Notes: a model not told the origin generated them from the sequence alone. DNA of 49,809 bases from Desulfuromonadaceae bacterium (GCA_016936455.1 JAFGXV010000052.1:1-49809); one strand, 5' to 3'. Counted from the first letter of the stretch, positions 17,034 through 28,078 are shown. Program-made: numbers and translations.

Positions 17034-18593
17034 CTATTCCCACTCGATGGTTGCCGGTGGCTTACTGGAAATATCGTAGGTCACGCGGTTGATTCCCTTG
17101 ACCTCGTTGATAATGCGGTTACTGATCCGGGCCAGATCGGCATAGGGCATGGGGTACCAGCCGGCGGTCATGAAATCCTTGGTCTCCACTGCTCGCAGAG
17201 CCACCACATACTCGTAGGTCCGGCCGTCTCCCATCACTCCCACGCTCTTGACCGGCAGAAACACGGCAAAAGCCTGGCTGATCTTTTCATAGTGGCCGCT
17301 GCGGTAGAGTTCCTCAATATAGATGGCATCCGCCTGGCGCAGGATATCGGCATACTCCTTCTTGACCTCGCCCAGAATGCGCACCCCCAGCCCCGGCCCC
17401 GGGAAGGGATGTCGCCACACCATCTGATGCGGCAGACCCAGCTCTTCACCAACGGTGCGCACCTCGTCCTTGAACAGCTCGCGCAACGGTTCCAGCAATT
17501 GAAGCTTCATGTAGTCGGGCAGGCCACCGACATTGTGATGGCTCTTGATATTGTGAGCCTTGCCGGTCTTGGCCCCGGCGGACTCGATGACATCGGGATA
17601 GATGGTGCCCTGCGCCAGCCACTTCGCGTCGGTCAGCTTATTGGACTCCTCTTCGAAGATGTCGACAAACAGGCCGCCAATGATCTTGCGTTTGCGCTCC
17701 GGGTCTGTCACACCGGCCAGAGCCTCCAGAAAGCGCGCCTCGGCATCGACACGGATCACCTTGACACCGAGATTATCGGCAAACGTCTGCATGACCTGAT
17801 CGCCTTCATGAAGCCGCAGCAAACCATTGTCAACAAACACACAGGTCAACTGATCACCGATGGCACGATGAATCAGGGCTGCCGCCACGGAGGAATCGAC
17901 ACCTCCGGACAGCCCAAGAATCACCTGATCGCTGCCAACCTGCTCGCGGATGCGGGCAATGGCATCCACGATGATCTGGCCGGGCGTCCACTGGCCGCTG
18001 CACTGGCAGATACGCCGGACAAAGGTATCAATCAGCACCTCACCGCGCGGAGTATGGTTGACTTCCGGGTGGAACTGCACGCCGTAGAGCTGGCGCGCCA
18101 CATTCTGGATGGCGCACACCGGCGCATTATCCGTCCCCGCGACCACCTCGAAGCCCTGAGCCACCTGGTCCACATGATCACCGTGGCTCATCCATACCGG
18201 ACTTTTGCCATCGACAAAAAATCCGTCGAACAGCGGGCCGGGCGTGCCCTGCGACAGCAGGTCGGCATGGCCATATTCCCGCTTGCCGGCTGGAACCACC
18301 TGGCCGCCAAAATGACGGTTCATCAGCTGCATGCCGTAACAGATACCAAGAACCGGCACACCGAGCTCAAACAGCGCTTCCTCCACCGCCGGGGCACCCT
18401 CGTCATAAACAGATTTGGGCCCACCGGAAAGGATAATCCCCTTGGGCGCGAAGTCCCGGATAGCCTGCAGTGCCATATCGAACGGGTGCAGCTCGCAATA
18501 GACATGGGCCTCACGCACCCGCCGGGCAATCAACTGGGTGTACTGGGAACCGAAATCGAGAATCAGTATTTTTTCACTGTGTAGATCCGCCAT
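17034..18593 (-). CDS. guaA: GMP synthase (glutamine-hydrolysing)
   Basis: A 519-residue enzyme converting XMP, ATP and glutamine to GMP. The N-terminal class I amidotransferase has [15 protein letters not shown] with the catalytic Cys, and the [11 protein letters not shown]is/Glu pair. The ATP-pyrophosphatase domain has [18 protein letters not shown]. The dimerisation domain ends [19 protein letters not shown] 18593 has AGGAGAGAG upstream; the frame extends 29 codons further into a Leu/Cys stretch that is not family-like. It lies downstream of guaB, with a hairpin between them. Confidence 0.97.
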   Translation of the reverse strand: MADLHSEKILILDFGSQYTQLIARRVREAHVYCELHPFDMALQAIRDFAPKGIILSGGPKSVYDEGAPAVEEALFELGVPVLGICYGMQLMNRHFGGQVVPAGKREYGHADLLSQGTPGPLFDGFFVDGKSPVWMSHGDHVDQVAQGFEVVAGTDNAPVCAIQNVARQLYGVQFHPEVNHTPRGEVLIDTFVRRICQCSGQWTPGQIIVDAIARIREQVGSDQVILGLSGGVDSSVAAALIHRAIGDQLTCVFVDNGLLRLHEGDQVMQTFADNLGVKVIRVDAEARFLEALAGVTDPERKRKIIGGLFVDIFEEESNKLTDAKWLAQGTIYPDVIESAGAKTGKAHNIKSHHNVGGLPDYMKLQLLEPLRELFKDEVRTVGEELGLPHQMVWRHPFPGPGLGVRILGEVKKEYADILRQADAIYIEELYRSGHYEKISQAFAVFLPVKSVGVMGDGRTYEYVVALRAVETKDFMTAGWYPMPYADLARISNRIINEVKGINRVTYDISSKPPATIEWE

Positions 18594-18642
18594 TGCTCTC
18601 TCCTGTCGCGCCCTGATCCGAGCGCCGAGCTGTAAAAGCAGC

Positions 18643-18672
18643 AAAAGCCCGCAGAAACAACACGGGCTTTTT
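18643..18672. terminator. Hairpin between guaB and guaA
   Basis: AAAAGCCCG and CGGGCTTTT form a 9-base stem with an 11-base loop, 29 bases after the guaB stop and about 50 before guaA. On the minus strand four T residues follow. It may terminate or attenuate guaB read-through into guaA. Confidence 0.7.
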
Positions 18673-18701
18673 ACTGACATACACCTTGTATTGGTTTACC
18701 C

Positions 18702-20210
<1,509 letters not shown>

Positions 20211-20276
20211 TCAATTCGTCATACTAGTATTGAACGGGGAGAGCGTCAAGGCCAAGCGCACCGTTCAGCCGGCTCT

Positions 20277-21347
20277 TTACTGCGGGATAAAAACCTCTGC
20301 GCTGTCAATGCGGTAAACCACAGCCGTCAGCAGCGCGATCGCCGCCTCCAGGTCCGCCAGCGACAGGACCTCGACCGGCGAATGCATGTAGCGCAGGGGC
20401 ACACTGATCAGTGCGGCCGCCACGCCGCCGCGGCTGAGCTGCATGACGTTGGCATCGGTCCCCGTCGCACGCGGCATGCCCATGATCTGCAGCGGAATCT
20501 TTTCATCGGCTGCCGTATCGCGCAGCAGTTCGAACAGCACCGGGTTGATGTTGGCGCCACGTGCCAGAATCGGGCCGCCACCAACCTTGAGCTCGCCCAG
20601 TTCCTTCTGATCAATACCGGGCACGTCACTGGCGAAACCGACATCCACCGCGATCCCGACATCGGGATTGACCCCATAGGCACTGGCTGTGGCTCCGCGC
20701 AAACCGATCTCTTCCTGCACCGTGGTCACGGTGTACAGATCGACTGCCGGTCGGCCACGACGCTGCACCTCCTGCATGACCCGGGTGACGATAAACGCCC
20801 CCATCTTGTCATCAAAGGCCCGCGAGGTTACCCGGTCCCCCTGTAGCCGCTCCAAACTCGGCACAAAGGTCACCGGATCGCCAATCGCCACCCGTTCAAG
20901 GGTTTCGCTCTTGCTGGCGCAGCCGATATCGATAAACTGATCCTTGAACTTGACCACAGTTTCGCGGTCCTTGGCTTCCATCAGATGAATCGGCTTCTTG
21001 CCGACAACACCCAGCACCGGACCGCTGGCGGTATGAACATGAACACGCTGTCCCGGCACCAGATGGGCATCAACCCCGCCGATGGGCGCAAAATAGAGAA
21101 AGCCCTGCTCATCGATAAAGCGCACCATGAAACCAATTTCATCACAATGGCCAGCCAGCATGACCCGCGGCCGCGTTTCTCCCAGGCCCAGCAGTTCGGC
21201 GATGACGTTACCCATGACATCGGTACGCACCGTATCCGCGACGCCGGTCAGTTCACGGCGAATGATCCGCTGCAGCGGCTGCTCGAACCCGGACGGGCTC
21301 GGGGTGCGCGACAACTCTTCCAGCAAGGCAAAGGAACGTTCATCCAT
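20277..21347 (-). CDS. M42-family metallo-aminopeptidase
   Basis: A 356-residue member of peptidase family M42 (glutamyl/deblocking aminopeptidase, once called cellulase M), a two-metal, tetrahedral dodecameric enzyme that trims peptides. Metal-site motifs: LAGHCDEIGFMV, the AFDDKMGAF bridging Asp, TVQEEIGLRGA with the general base Glu, and AVDVGFASD. A C-terminal histidine ligand is in LRYMHSPVEVLSLADL. ATG 21347 has AGGAG upstream, and the miaB stop lies one base before it, so translation is probably coupled. Confidence 0.93.
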   Translation of the reverse strand: MDERSFALLEELSRTPSPSGFEQPLQRIIRRELTGVADTVRTDVMGNVIAELLGLGETRPRVMLAGHCDEIGFMVRFIDEQGFLYFAPIGGVDAHLVPGQRVHVHTASGPVLGVVGKKPIHLMEAKDRETVVKFKDQFIDIGCASKSETLERVAIGDPVTFVPSLERLQGDRVTSRAFDDKMGAFIVTRVMQEVQRRGRPAVDLYTVTTVQEEIGLRGATASAYGVNPDVGIAVDVGFASDVPGIDQKELGELKVGGGPILARGANINPVLFELLRDTAADEKIPLQIMGMPRATGTDANVMQLSRGGVAAALISVPLRYMHSPVEVLSLADLEAAIALLTAVVYRIDSAEVFIPQ

Positions 21348-21348
21348 A

Positions 21349-22707
21349 TCAGTTTTCTCCTGAATCGTTGTCAACAAGCTCACCCAGGTGCGAATTATTC
21401 AGACAGCGCCGGATGCGCACGGAAGCCATTTCACCGATCAGCGTCTGCGGACCTTCGAGATTCACAATCCGCCCCCAGACATTTCTTCCGTAAATCTGCC
21501 CATTGCCAGTGCGGCTGGGGCCCTCAACCAGAACCTCCTGCAGCGTACCGACATCCTGCTGCCAGATTTCGCCGCTGATCCGTTTCTGGGTCACCAGCAG
21601 TCGATCAAACCAGCGCTGTTTTTCTTCGGCACCAACCGGATCGGCCAGGTCCAGGGCCTTGGTCTGGGGACGCGGTGAATAGAGAAAGGTATAGGCATCG
21701 GCAAAGCGCACCTGCTCGAGCATATCAAGAGTCTGCTCGAAGTCATCCAGGGTTTCCCCCGGGAAGCCGACAATCAGATCCGTCGTCAGGCGGATCTGGG
21801 GACAGGCCTGCCGCAGCGCAGCGATCCGCTCCCGGTACTGCTCCCGGCCATAGCCGCGATTCATGGCCCGCAGAATCCGGTCGGAACCGCTTTGCAGCGC
21901 CAGGTGCATGTGGGGACACAATTTGTCGAGGCTGGCAAAACAGTCAATCAGCTCATTGGACAGGTCTTTGGGGTGGGAAGAGGTAAACCGTAAGCGTTGC
22001 AAGCCGTCGATGGCATGGACCTGCCGCAGCAGCTCGGCAAAGCTCAGGTCGCCGCTACCCTTCTGGCCGTAGGAGTTGACATTCTGCCCCAGCAGCGTCA
22101 CCTCGCGCACCCCGCTGGCAACCAGGCTCTCAACCTCCGCCAGAATATCCCCGCTGCGCCGACTGACCTCACGACCGCGCACATAGGGCACCACGCAGTA
22201 GGTACAGAAATTATCGCAGCCCTGCATCACCGTCACAAAGCGACTGACCGCGGCGCTGGCGTCGCGCTGCGGGAACTGATCCAGCCGCTGCGGCCCGACA
22301 TAATGGGTGGTTTCACAGCGCCGCCGGCGGCGGGTCTCAACATCCCTGACCAGCTCGGGCAGACGGTGAACGTTGTGAGTACCAAAAACGATGTCCAGAT
22401 AAGGAACTTTTTCCAGCAACCGAAGCCCCTCCTGCTGGGCAACACAGCCGCCCACAGCAAGAATCAGATCCGGCCGTTGATCCTTCAGGGGCTTGCAGCG
22501 CCCGAGATGACCATAGACCTTGCGCTCCGCCCGATCGCGGACCGAGCAGGTATTGAGAAGAATCAGATCTGCCTGCTCAGGCGTCGCGACCTGACGATAG
22601 CCAATCGTCCCCAGCAACATGGCGATCCACTCGGAATCGACCATATTCATCTGGCAACCAAAGGTCTCCAGATAGAAAGATTTTAAGAGGTCAGAAGCCA
22701 TGTTCAT
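21349..22707 (-). CDS. miaB: tRNA-2-methylthio-N6-dimethylallyladenosine synthase
   Basis: A 452-residue methylthiotransferase acting on i6A37 of tRNAs that read UNN codons. The N-terminal UPF0004 domain has LETFGCQMN and LNTCSVRDRAERK plus VGGCVAQQEG, holding the three Cys of the auxiliary cluster. The radical-SAM motif is QGCDNFCTYCVVPYVRGRE. A C-terminal TRAM domain follows (about residues 375-440). First ATG 22707 and ATG 22701 are both possible; neither has a clear Shine-Dalgarno. It is coupled to the M42 gene. Confidence 0.96.
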   Translation of the reverse strand: MNMASDLLKSFYLETFGCQMNMVDSEWIAMLLGTIGYRQVATPEQADLILLNTCSVRDRAERKVYGHLGRCKPLKDQRPDLILAVGGCVAQQEGLRLLEKVPYLDIVFGTHNVHRLPELVRDVETRRRRRCETTHYVGPQRLDQFPQRDASAAVSRFVTVMQGCDNFCTYCVVPYVRGREVSRRSGDILAEVESLVASGVREVTLLGQNVNSYGQKGSGDLSFAELLRQVHAIDGLQRLRFTSSHPKDLSNELIDCFASLDKLCPHMHLALQSGSDRILRAMNRGYGREQYRERIAALRQACPQIRLTTDLIVGFPGETLDDFEQTLDMLEQVRFADAYTFLYSPRPQTKALDLADPVGAEEKQRWFDRLLVTQKRISGEIWQQDVGTLQEVLVEGPSRTGNGQIYGRNVWGRIVNLEGPQTLIGEMASVRIRRCLNNSHLGELVDNDSGEN

Positions 22708-22780
22708 TTGATGAGGTCAGCGGTAAACGGCGGCAAGAAAATTGGACGATATCACCAGATTCCCCCTGAAAAGTCAACGG

Positions 22781-23293
22781 CTAATCGCTGTTGGTGCGAC
22801 AGCTCTCGGCCGGGCGCAGATAATCTTCCAGCAGCTGGCAAAGCTGCTGGGGATATTCCAGGCAACACAGGCGCAAGCGACGGGCACCGAATTCCAGATA
22901 AAGATGCCCCAACTGAGACGATATCGGCTCCAGGCGCAGATAACTGAGCTGGCTGAGGGGATAGCGCAACAGCGTCCGCCGACCGGGCCGTATCAGTAAT
23001 TCATCCGGCGTCAGAGCATAAAAAACCCCCTCCCACTGCCAGCGCGCCCACACCAGACGACCGACACTGGATGCCAGCCCCAACAATAAGACACCGCAGG
23101 GAAGCACCGTCCACCAAAGGCTGTTTCCCTGCCGCCACAGTGTCAACGCCATCCACAGCCACACCCCGGCCAGCAGACTGACCAGCCCCCCGAACAGTGC
23201 TCGCCAGCCCTGACGAAAAACAAAACAGCGTGGTGCCGGTCGCCCCTGCCACAAAAAGCGCTGCGCATCCACCTGCATATCCGACCACTCCAT
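22781..23293 (-). CDS. Bacterial PH-like membrane protein
   Basis: A 170-residue protein. Two membrane segments lie at about residues 34-52 and 59-80. The following part (VFYALTPDELLIRPGRRTLL, RYPLSQLSYLRLEP, then LYLEFGARRLRLCCLEYPQQ) has the strand order of a bacterial pleckstrin-like domain (YdbT/DUF304 style). Trp, Leu and Arg are abundant. It is divergent from typA. Function is unknown; the domain call rests on pattern only. Confidence 0.72.
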   Translation of the reverse strand: MEWSDMQVDAQRFLWQGRPAPRCFVFRQGWRALFGGLVSLLAGVWLWMALTLWRQGNSLWWTVLPCGVLLLGLASSVGRLVWARWQWEGVFYALTPDELLIRPGRRTLLRYPLSQLSYLRLEPISSQLGHLYLEFGARRLRLCCLEYPQQLCQLLEDYLRPAESCRTNSD

Positions 23294-23306
23294 TGCCTGA
23301 TCCTTT

Positions 23307-23336
23307 TTGTCTGATTTAATCGAAATAAGGTATTTT
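23307..23336 (+). promoter_or_regulatory. Candidate sigma-70 promoter for typA
   Basis: TTGTCT (23307-23312) and TATTTT (23331-23336) with an 18-base spacer lie about 95 bases before typA, in the A/T-rich divergent gap. Moderate match only. Confidence 0.4.
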
Positions 23337-23430
23337 GTGAGCTATTTTTTCATAGCAAAGCCCTATCGGTTGGTGTATCGTGTCGCGGTTTTGCCCATCC
23401 CGTTTTTCGCACTGAAGGAGTCCACGCGCC

Positions 23431-25239
23431 ATGAACCAGCAGATCCGCAATATCGCCATTATCGCCCACGTTGACCACGGGAAGACCACCCTGGTGGATG
23501 CCATGCTCCATCAGTCTGGCATTTTCCGCGCCAATCAGGTCATCACGGAACGCATCATGGACAGCAACGATCTGGAAAAGGAGCGCGGCATCACGATCCT
23601 GTCGAAAAATCTCTCCATTCAACACAATGGTCTGACGATCAACATTGTCGACACCCCGGGCCATGCGGACTTCGGCGGCGAAGTGGAGCGCGTCCTGAAA
23701 ATGGTCGATTCCGTGCTGCTGCTGGTCGATGCCTTTGACGGTCCCATGCCACAGACCCGCTTTGTCCTGAAGAAATCTCTCGACCTGGGCTTGAAGCCCA
23801 TCGTCGTTATCAACAAGATCGACCGCCCGGGTGCCCGCCCGCGCGAAGTCGTCGACATGGTGTTCGACCTGTTCTGCGAACTGGATGCCAACGAGGAACA
23901 ACTGGAGTTCCCCATCGTCTTCGCCAGCGCCAAAAGCGGCTATGCCCGCTTTGAGCCCGATGACGATACCCGCGACCTGGAACCGTTGTTTGACACCATC
24001 CGCAAGCATGTGCCGCCGCCGACCGGCGACGCGGCCGCGCCGTTTCAGTTTCTGGTCACCAGCATTGACTATAACGACTATATCGGCCGCATTGCCACGG
24101 GGAAAATCTTCAATGGCACCGTTCAGGAAGGCGAGACGGTCGCCCGTATCGACAAAAACGGAAAGGTCAGCCAGGGCCGTATCTCGAAACTGATTGGCTA
24201 CCAGGGACTGCAGCAGGTCAGTATCAAGCAGGCAAGCGCCGGTGAAATTGTCACCATCGCCGGGTTTGACGAAATCAGCATCAGTGAAACACTGGCGGAC
24301 AGCACCCGCCCTCAGGCGCTGCCCTATGTCAACATTGATGAGCCGACCCTGTCAATGAACTTTATGGTCAACAACTCGCCCTTTGCCGGCACGGAAGGGA
24401 AATATGTCACTTCGCGCAACGTCTATGACCGCCTGATGCGCGAATTGCGCACCAATGTCTCCCTGCGCGTCGAAGAAACCGCCAACACCGACACCTTCAA
24501 GGTCTCGGGGCGCGGCGAACTGCACCTGTCCATTTTGATCGAGAACATGCGTCGCGAGGGCTATGAACTGGCGGTCTCCAAGCCGGAAGTAATTTTCAAG
24601 GAAGACAACGGCGTCATTCTGGAGCCGATTGAATATCTGTGCATTGACGTTCCCGAGGAATTCCAGGGTACCGTCATTGAAAAGCTGGGGCAGCGCAAGG
24701 CTGAAATGATTTCCATGAAGCCGATGGATGGCGTCAACCGCCTTGAGTTCAAGATCCCGGCACGCGGCCTGATCGGATTCAGGACGGAATTTCTGACCGA
24801 CACCCGCGGCACCGGCACCATGGCTCACAGCTTTGACGAATATGCCGCTTACAAAGGCGATATCGAAGGTCGGAAAAACGGCGTCCTCATTGCCATGGAA
24901 CCAGGGGAAACGGTCGCCTACGCCCTGTTCAACCTGCAAGATCGCGGTATTCTCTTTGTCGGACCGGGCATCAAAGTCTACGCCGGCATGATTGTCGGCC
25001 AGCACGCCAAAGAAAATGACCTCATTGTCAATACCGGCAAGGGCAAAAAGCTGACTAACGTTCGCGCCTCGGGCAGTGATGACGCGATCCGCCTCACCAC
25101 CCCGCGCAACCTGTCGCTTGAACAGGCGCTGGAATACATTGACGAAGACGAACTGGTCGAAATCACGCCAAAATCAATCCGGCTGCGTAAAAAGATTCTT
25201 GACGCCAACGAGCGGAAAAAAGTAGAAAAGCGTAAATAG
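23431..25239 (+). CDS. typA: Translational GTPase TypA/BipA
   Basis: A 602-residue EF-G-like GTPase that binds the 70S A-site region and aids 50S assembly and stress or low-temperature growth. G motifs: [11 protein letters not shown] (G1), RGITIL (G2), [12 protein letters not shown] (G3), [10 protein letters not shown] (G4). Domain II starts near residue 200. The C-terminal BipA-specific part includes [20 protein letters not shown] and [27 protein letters not shown] precedes the ATG. An AMMECR1 gene follows after 37 bases and is probably co-transcribed. Confidence 0.97.
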   Translation: MNQQIRNIAIIAHVDHGKTTLVDAMLHQSGIFRANQVITERIMDSNDLEKERGITILSKNLSIQHNGLTINIVDTPGHADFGGEVERVLKMVDSVLLLVDAFDGPMPQTRFVLKKSLDLGLKPIVVINKIDRPGARPREVVDMVFDLFCELDANEEQLEFPIVFASAKSGYARFEPDDDTRDLEPLFDTIRKHVPPPTGDAAAPFQFLVTSIDYNDYIGRIATGKIFNGTVQEGETVARIDKNGKVSQGRISKLIGYQGLQQVSIKQASAGEIVTIAGFDEISISETLADSTRPQALPYVNIDEPTLSMNFMVNNSPFAGTEGKYVTSRNVYDRLMRELRTNVSLRVEETANTDTFKVSGRGELHLSILIENMRREGYELAVSKPEVIFKEDNGVILEPIEYLCIDVPEEFQGTVIEKLGQRKAEMISMKPMDGVNRLEFKIPARGLIGFRTEFLTDTRGTGTMAHSFDEYAAYKGDIEGRKNGVLIAMEPGETVAYALFNLQDRGILFVGPGIKVYAGMIVGQHAKENDLIVNTGKGKKLTNVRASGSDDAIRLTTPRNLSLEQALEYIDEDELVEITPKSIRLRKKILDANERKKVEKRK

Positions 25240-25276
25240 CTTTCTGGACCACTAGAACGAGACATCAGGAGGGGAT

Positions 25277-25825
25277 GTGGAATATCTGCTCAGTCTGGAA
25301 GAACAACAACGCCTGCTGGCCATGGCCCGCAACGCGATCGAAGATCATATCTGTTCGGGGAAAGTCACGGTCACACCGTGCGAAGAGCGGCGTTTAAATC
25401 TGAAAAACGGCTGTTTCGTCACCATCAAGAAACGAGGTGAATTGCGCGGCTGTATCGGCAACTTCCAGTCAGAGTTGCCCCTGTTCAAAAACGTGGCACA
25501 AATGGCCGTGGCGGCAGCTAGCAATGATCCCCGCTTCTACCATCTTGAGAGCAATGAACTTCCCGACATCAGCCTGCAGATTTCGGTGCTGTCGCCCTTA
25601 GAGAAAATCTCCTCCATCGAGGAGATCCAGGTGGGCGAGCACGGTATTTACGTTGAAAAGGATTACCACCACGGTGTCCTTCTGCCGCAGGTTGCCACCG
25701 AGCACAACTGGGACCGCCAGACCTTCCTCAGCCAGACCTGCCTCAAGGCAGGACTCCCCCCGCGAGCCTGGGAAGAAGAGGATACGGACATCTATACGTT
25801 TAGCGCCCAGATTTTCGGAGAATAG
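25277..25825 (+). CDS. AMMECR1-domain protein (AmmeMemoRadiSam system protein A type)
   Basis: A 182-residue AMMECR1 protein. Family marks: GCFVTIKKRGELRGCIGNFQ with the conserved LRGCIG core, AVAAASNDPRFYHLESNELP and HGVLLPQVATEHNWDRQTFL. In many bacteria this domain occurs with a Memo-like protein and a radical-SAM enzyme (AmmeMemoRadiSam); neither is next to it here. Its biochemical role is unknown. The start is GTG 25277, right after AGGAGGGGAT; the ATG at 25275 is out of frame. Confidence 0.92.
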   Translation: MEYLLSLEEQQRLLAMARNAIEDHICSGKVTVTPCEERRLNLKNGCFVTIKKRGELRGCIGNFQSELPLFKNVAQMAVAAASNDPRFYHLESNELPDISLQISVLSPLEKISSIEEIQVGEHGIYVEKDYHHGVLLPQVATEHNWDRQTFLSQTCLKAGLPPRAWEEEDTDIYTFSAQIFGE

Positions 25826-25860
25826 CTCTCCCACCAGGGACCTCACCTGATATCTATCTG

Positions 25861-25910
25861 ACCCGAGCGATGCGACATCAGCCGCCCCCGTCGTTCGGGT
25901 TTCGCTTTTC
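25861..25910 (+). terminator. Terminator of the typA-AMMECR1 transcript
   Basis: ACCCGAGCGATG (25861-25872) pairs with CGTCGTTCGGGT (25889-25900) over 12 bases including two G-U pairs, followed by TTCGCTTTTC. It lies 36 bases after the AMMECR1 stop. Confidence 0.65.
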
Positions 25911-25931
25911 ACACCTCAAGCACGACCTTTC

Positions 25932-26366
25932 TCAAACCAGTAAACGTTGCGCCTGATGCAGCAGTGGCTGAAACGGCCGCCAATGACAACGCGCCGCTCC
26001 TGATCCATACTCAGGCGGCAAGGTGCAGTGGATCAAATCATCAAGCAATGTTTCCAGATTCGGGATCAGTGCCAGGCACTGACAGGGTCGCTCGCTCGTC
26101 GTAAATGCGCACCCATTCTCGCGCTGCGCAGTACATCCCTGTTCGGACTCAGTGGGTGCCGGGATCAGAACACCGCCAACGTCACGCAAAGCCAGCGACC
26201 GCTGTCGCAACAAGCCCACCAGCTCCTGAGCTGTGGGAATACGACCCGCAAAAAAAATACGCCAGAAACGCTCCGGTTCGCTCCAGAGCCCAGGATGCCC
26301 CTGACAGCACCGCCCACGGCACTGTTTACAGAGTTGTGCGTCGTATTGTGCTCCCTCCATCTCCAC
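25932..26366 (-). CDS. Small Cys-rich hypothetical protein
   Basis: I do not recognise a named family. The 144-residue protein opens with QLCKQCRGRCCQGHPGLW (Cys13, 16, 20, 21 and a His), then has GCTAQRENGCAFTTSERPCQ and a late Cys-His pair. This spacing recalls YkgJ-type zinc/iron-chelating proteins, where CxxCxxxCC motifs bind a metal, but the match is not certain. There is no signal peptide. GGAGGTGGAG lies just before the ATG. It follows citrate synthase, with a terminator between them, so it may have its own promoter. Confidence 0.75.
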   Translation of the reverse strand: MEMEGAQYDAQLCKQCRGRCCQGHPGLWSEPERFWRIFFAGRIPTAQELVGLLRQRSLALRDVGGVLIPAPTESEQGCTAQRENGCAFTTSERPCQCLALIPNLETLLDDLIHCTLPPEYGSGAARCHWRPFQPLLHQAQRLLV

Positions 26367-26406
26367 CTCCTTGTGGTTTGACGGTAAGCCTCCAAAACGG
26401 CAGCTT

Positions 26407-26440
26407 AAAAAAAAAGGGGGCGCCAGCTGGCACCCCCTTT
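26407..26440 (-). terminator. Terminator of citrate synthase
   Basis: AAAAGGGGG/CCCCCTTTT arms with GCC/GGC inside and an AGCT loop lie 32 bases after the gltA stop; the minus strand ends in a long T-run. Confidence 0.88.
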
Positions 26441-26471
26441 TATTATCTGACGAATCAGATGATCGCGCTGA

Positions 26472-27782
26472 TTAGAGACCAGCAGCTTTCTCGAGCATAG
26501 CCGTCGTAACAGACTTCGGACGCTCGATAGCGTAGCCCAGAGCGCGGTCCCAAGTGATGTTAGCGAGGCAACCCAGTGCACGGCCGATACCGAACAGTAC
26601 AGTGTAGAACTCGTACTGGGTAACACCGTAGTACCACTGGATAACACCGGACTGAGCATCAACGTTCGGCCACGGATTCTTCGCTTTGCCGTGCTCAAGC
26701 AGAACGCCCGGAGCTACTTCGAAGATCATCTTGACCAATTGGAACAGCGGGTACTCAGCGAGGCCCGGAGTCTTGATACAGAACTCACGCTGTGAAGTGT
26801 AACGGGGGTCGGTCTTACGCAGAACGGCATGGCCGTAACCCGGAATAACCTGTCCGCTGTTCAGCGTATCCCACAGAGCGGCTTTCAGTTCGTCCTCGGT
26901 GGGCACTTTGCCGCCCAGTTTTGCCATGAAGTTCTGGGTCCAGCGGAGAACTTCCTCGTTAGCCAGGCCATGCAGAGGACCTGCCAGACCGTTGATACCA
27001 GCAGAGTATGCCAGGTAAGCATCGGACAGTGCCGAAGCGACCAGGTGAGTGGTGTGAGCGGAAACGTTCCCGGACTCATGGTCAGAGTGCAGGATGAAGT
27101 ACATACGGGCAACGTCCTTGTACTCGTCGCTCTGGCCGATCATGTGAGCGAACTGACCGCCCATGTCGAGGTTCGGATCAGCAGGAATATGCACATCGCC
27201 TTTGTACTTCATGCGGTAGATGTACGCACCGAGGGGACCCAGTTTCGCCATCAGGTTGTTGGAGTCTTCCAACATGTCTTCCCAGCAGGTCATCTTGTTG
27301 AATTTGCCGGCAGCATAATTACCAGCAAATACGGACTCACGCTGCATGGCAACGATACCAGCAGAGAACATAACCATCGGGTGAGAGTCGCGGGGCAGAG
27401 CACGCAGAACGTCGATAACGTACTGAGGCAGAGCAGCTTTGCTCTTCCAGTCTTCGACAACTTCCAGAGTCTGCTCCATGGTCGGAACATCGCCGGTCAG
27501 CAGCAGCCACCAGAAACCTTCTACATAAGGATAGTCGCTACCCGGAACTTTCGGCAGTGCGGCAAAAGTCTCAGGAATGGTCATGCCGCGGAAGCGGATA
27601 CCTTCCATGGGGTCCAGATAGGAAATGTCGGTAACGAGGCACTTGATACCACGAGCGCCGCCGATAGCCTGGCCGATAGTGACTTCGCCCAGGGAAACAT
27701 CACCAAACTCTTTGACCAGCTTGGTGGTGCGGGGACGATGCGCGTCGATCTTCGCTTTCAAGACTTGTTTCAATGTGGACAT
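26472..27782 (-). CDS. gltA: Citrate synthase, eukaryote-like type
   Basis: A 436-residue citrate synthase that condenses acetyl-CoA and oxaloacetate in the TCA cycle, which in this group drives acetate oxidation. It resembles mitochondrial enzymes, not E. coli GltA: LHSDHESGNVSAHTTHLVAS, NGLAGPLHGLANEEVLRW, PGYGHAVLRKTDPRYTSQRE and PNVDAQSGVIQWYYG. By alignment, His235, His271, His318 and Asp375 are the active-site residues. The protein begins at STLKQVLKAKI, without a transit peptide. AAGGAGAG precedes the ATG. It is monocistronic, with its own terminator. Confidence 0.96.
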   Translation of the reverse strand: MSTLKQVLKAKIDAHRPRTTKLVKEFGDVSLGEVTIGQAIGGARGIKCLVTDISYLDPMEGIRFRGMTIPETFAALPKVPGSDYPYVEGFWWLLLTGDVPTMEQTLEVVEDWKSKAALPQYVIDVLRALPRDSHPMVMFSAGIVAMQRESVFAGNYAAGKFNKMTCWEDMLEDSNNLMAKLGPLGAYIYRMKYKGDVHIPADPNLDMGGQFAHMIGQSDEYKDVARMYFILHSDHESGNVSAHTTHLVASALSDAYLAYSAGINGLAGPLHGLANEEVLRWTQNFMAKLGGKVPTEDELKAALWDTLNSGQVIPGYGHAVLRKTDPRYTSQREFCIKTPGLAEYPLFQLVKMIFEVAPGVLLEHGKAKNPWPNVDAQSGVIQWYYGVTQYEFYTVLFGIGRALGCLANITWDRALGYAIERPKSVTTAMLEKAAGL

Positions 27783-27812
27783 CTTTTTCTCTCCTTATAA
27801 TGGAATGAAAAG

Positions 27813-27830
27813 TGGTGGACGATACCACCA
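27813..27830. promoter_or_regulatory. Palindrome in the gltA leader
   Basis: TGGTGG and CCACCA arms, 6 bases each with a 6-base centre, sit about 30 bases before the gltA start and downstream of its candidate promoter. It may be an operator or a leader hairpin; no regulator is assigned. Confidence 0.4.
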
Positions 27831-27961
27831 TGGACTACATAGGCTCAAGCCGGGTATCCCCCGACATCCGACCTGAAACCCTACAATATCAACCGTTCAA
27901 ATCTACCTAGCGATCCGGTGCGGACTCAGCTTCTGCTCACCCAGCATCAGACTCAAATAGG

Positions 27962-27990
27962 GTTTTAACAAACCCACCCACTGGCGTCAA
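27962..27990 (-). promoter_or_regulatory. Candidate gltA promoter
   Basis: On the minus strand TTGACG (27985-27990) and TAAAAC (27962-27967) have a 17-base spacer, about 180 bases before gltA. The rest of the 296-base gap holds the dusB upstream region, with A/T-rich sequence and the direct repeat ATTCATA twice near 28010-28028. Confidence 0.45.
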
Positions 27991-28078
27991 GGTTATTTTT
28001 GTATACTGTATTCATAAACGGATTCATACCTTTTTCCATATTTCCAATCCATTGGCCTCATGCTAGGATGCGTGAATC

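Noticed and set aside
17292..18584. A 430-codon plus-strand open frame
   Set aside because: It is antisense to guaA and shows no domain; shadow frame.
25275..25280. ATG 25275 as start of the AMMECR1 gene
   Set aside because: It is out of frame with the AMMECR1 motifs; GTG 25277 gives the correct frame with AGGAGG at good spacing.
26407..26440. TGGCAC inside the gltA terminator as a sigma-54 -24 box
   Set aside because: No GC element 12 bases downstream and the sequence is part of a clear terminator stem.
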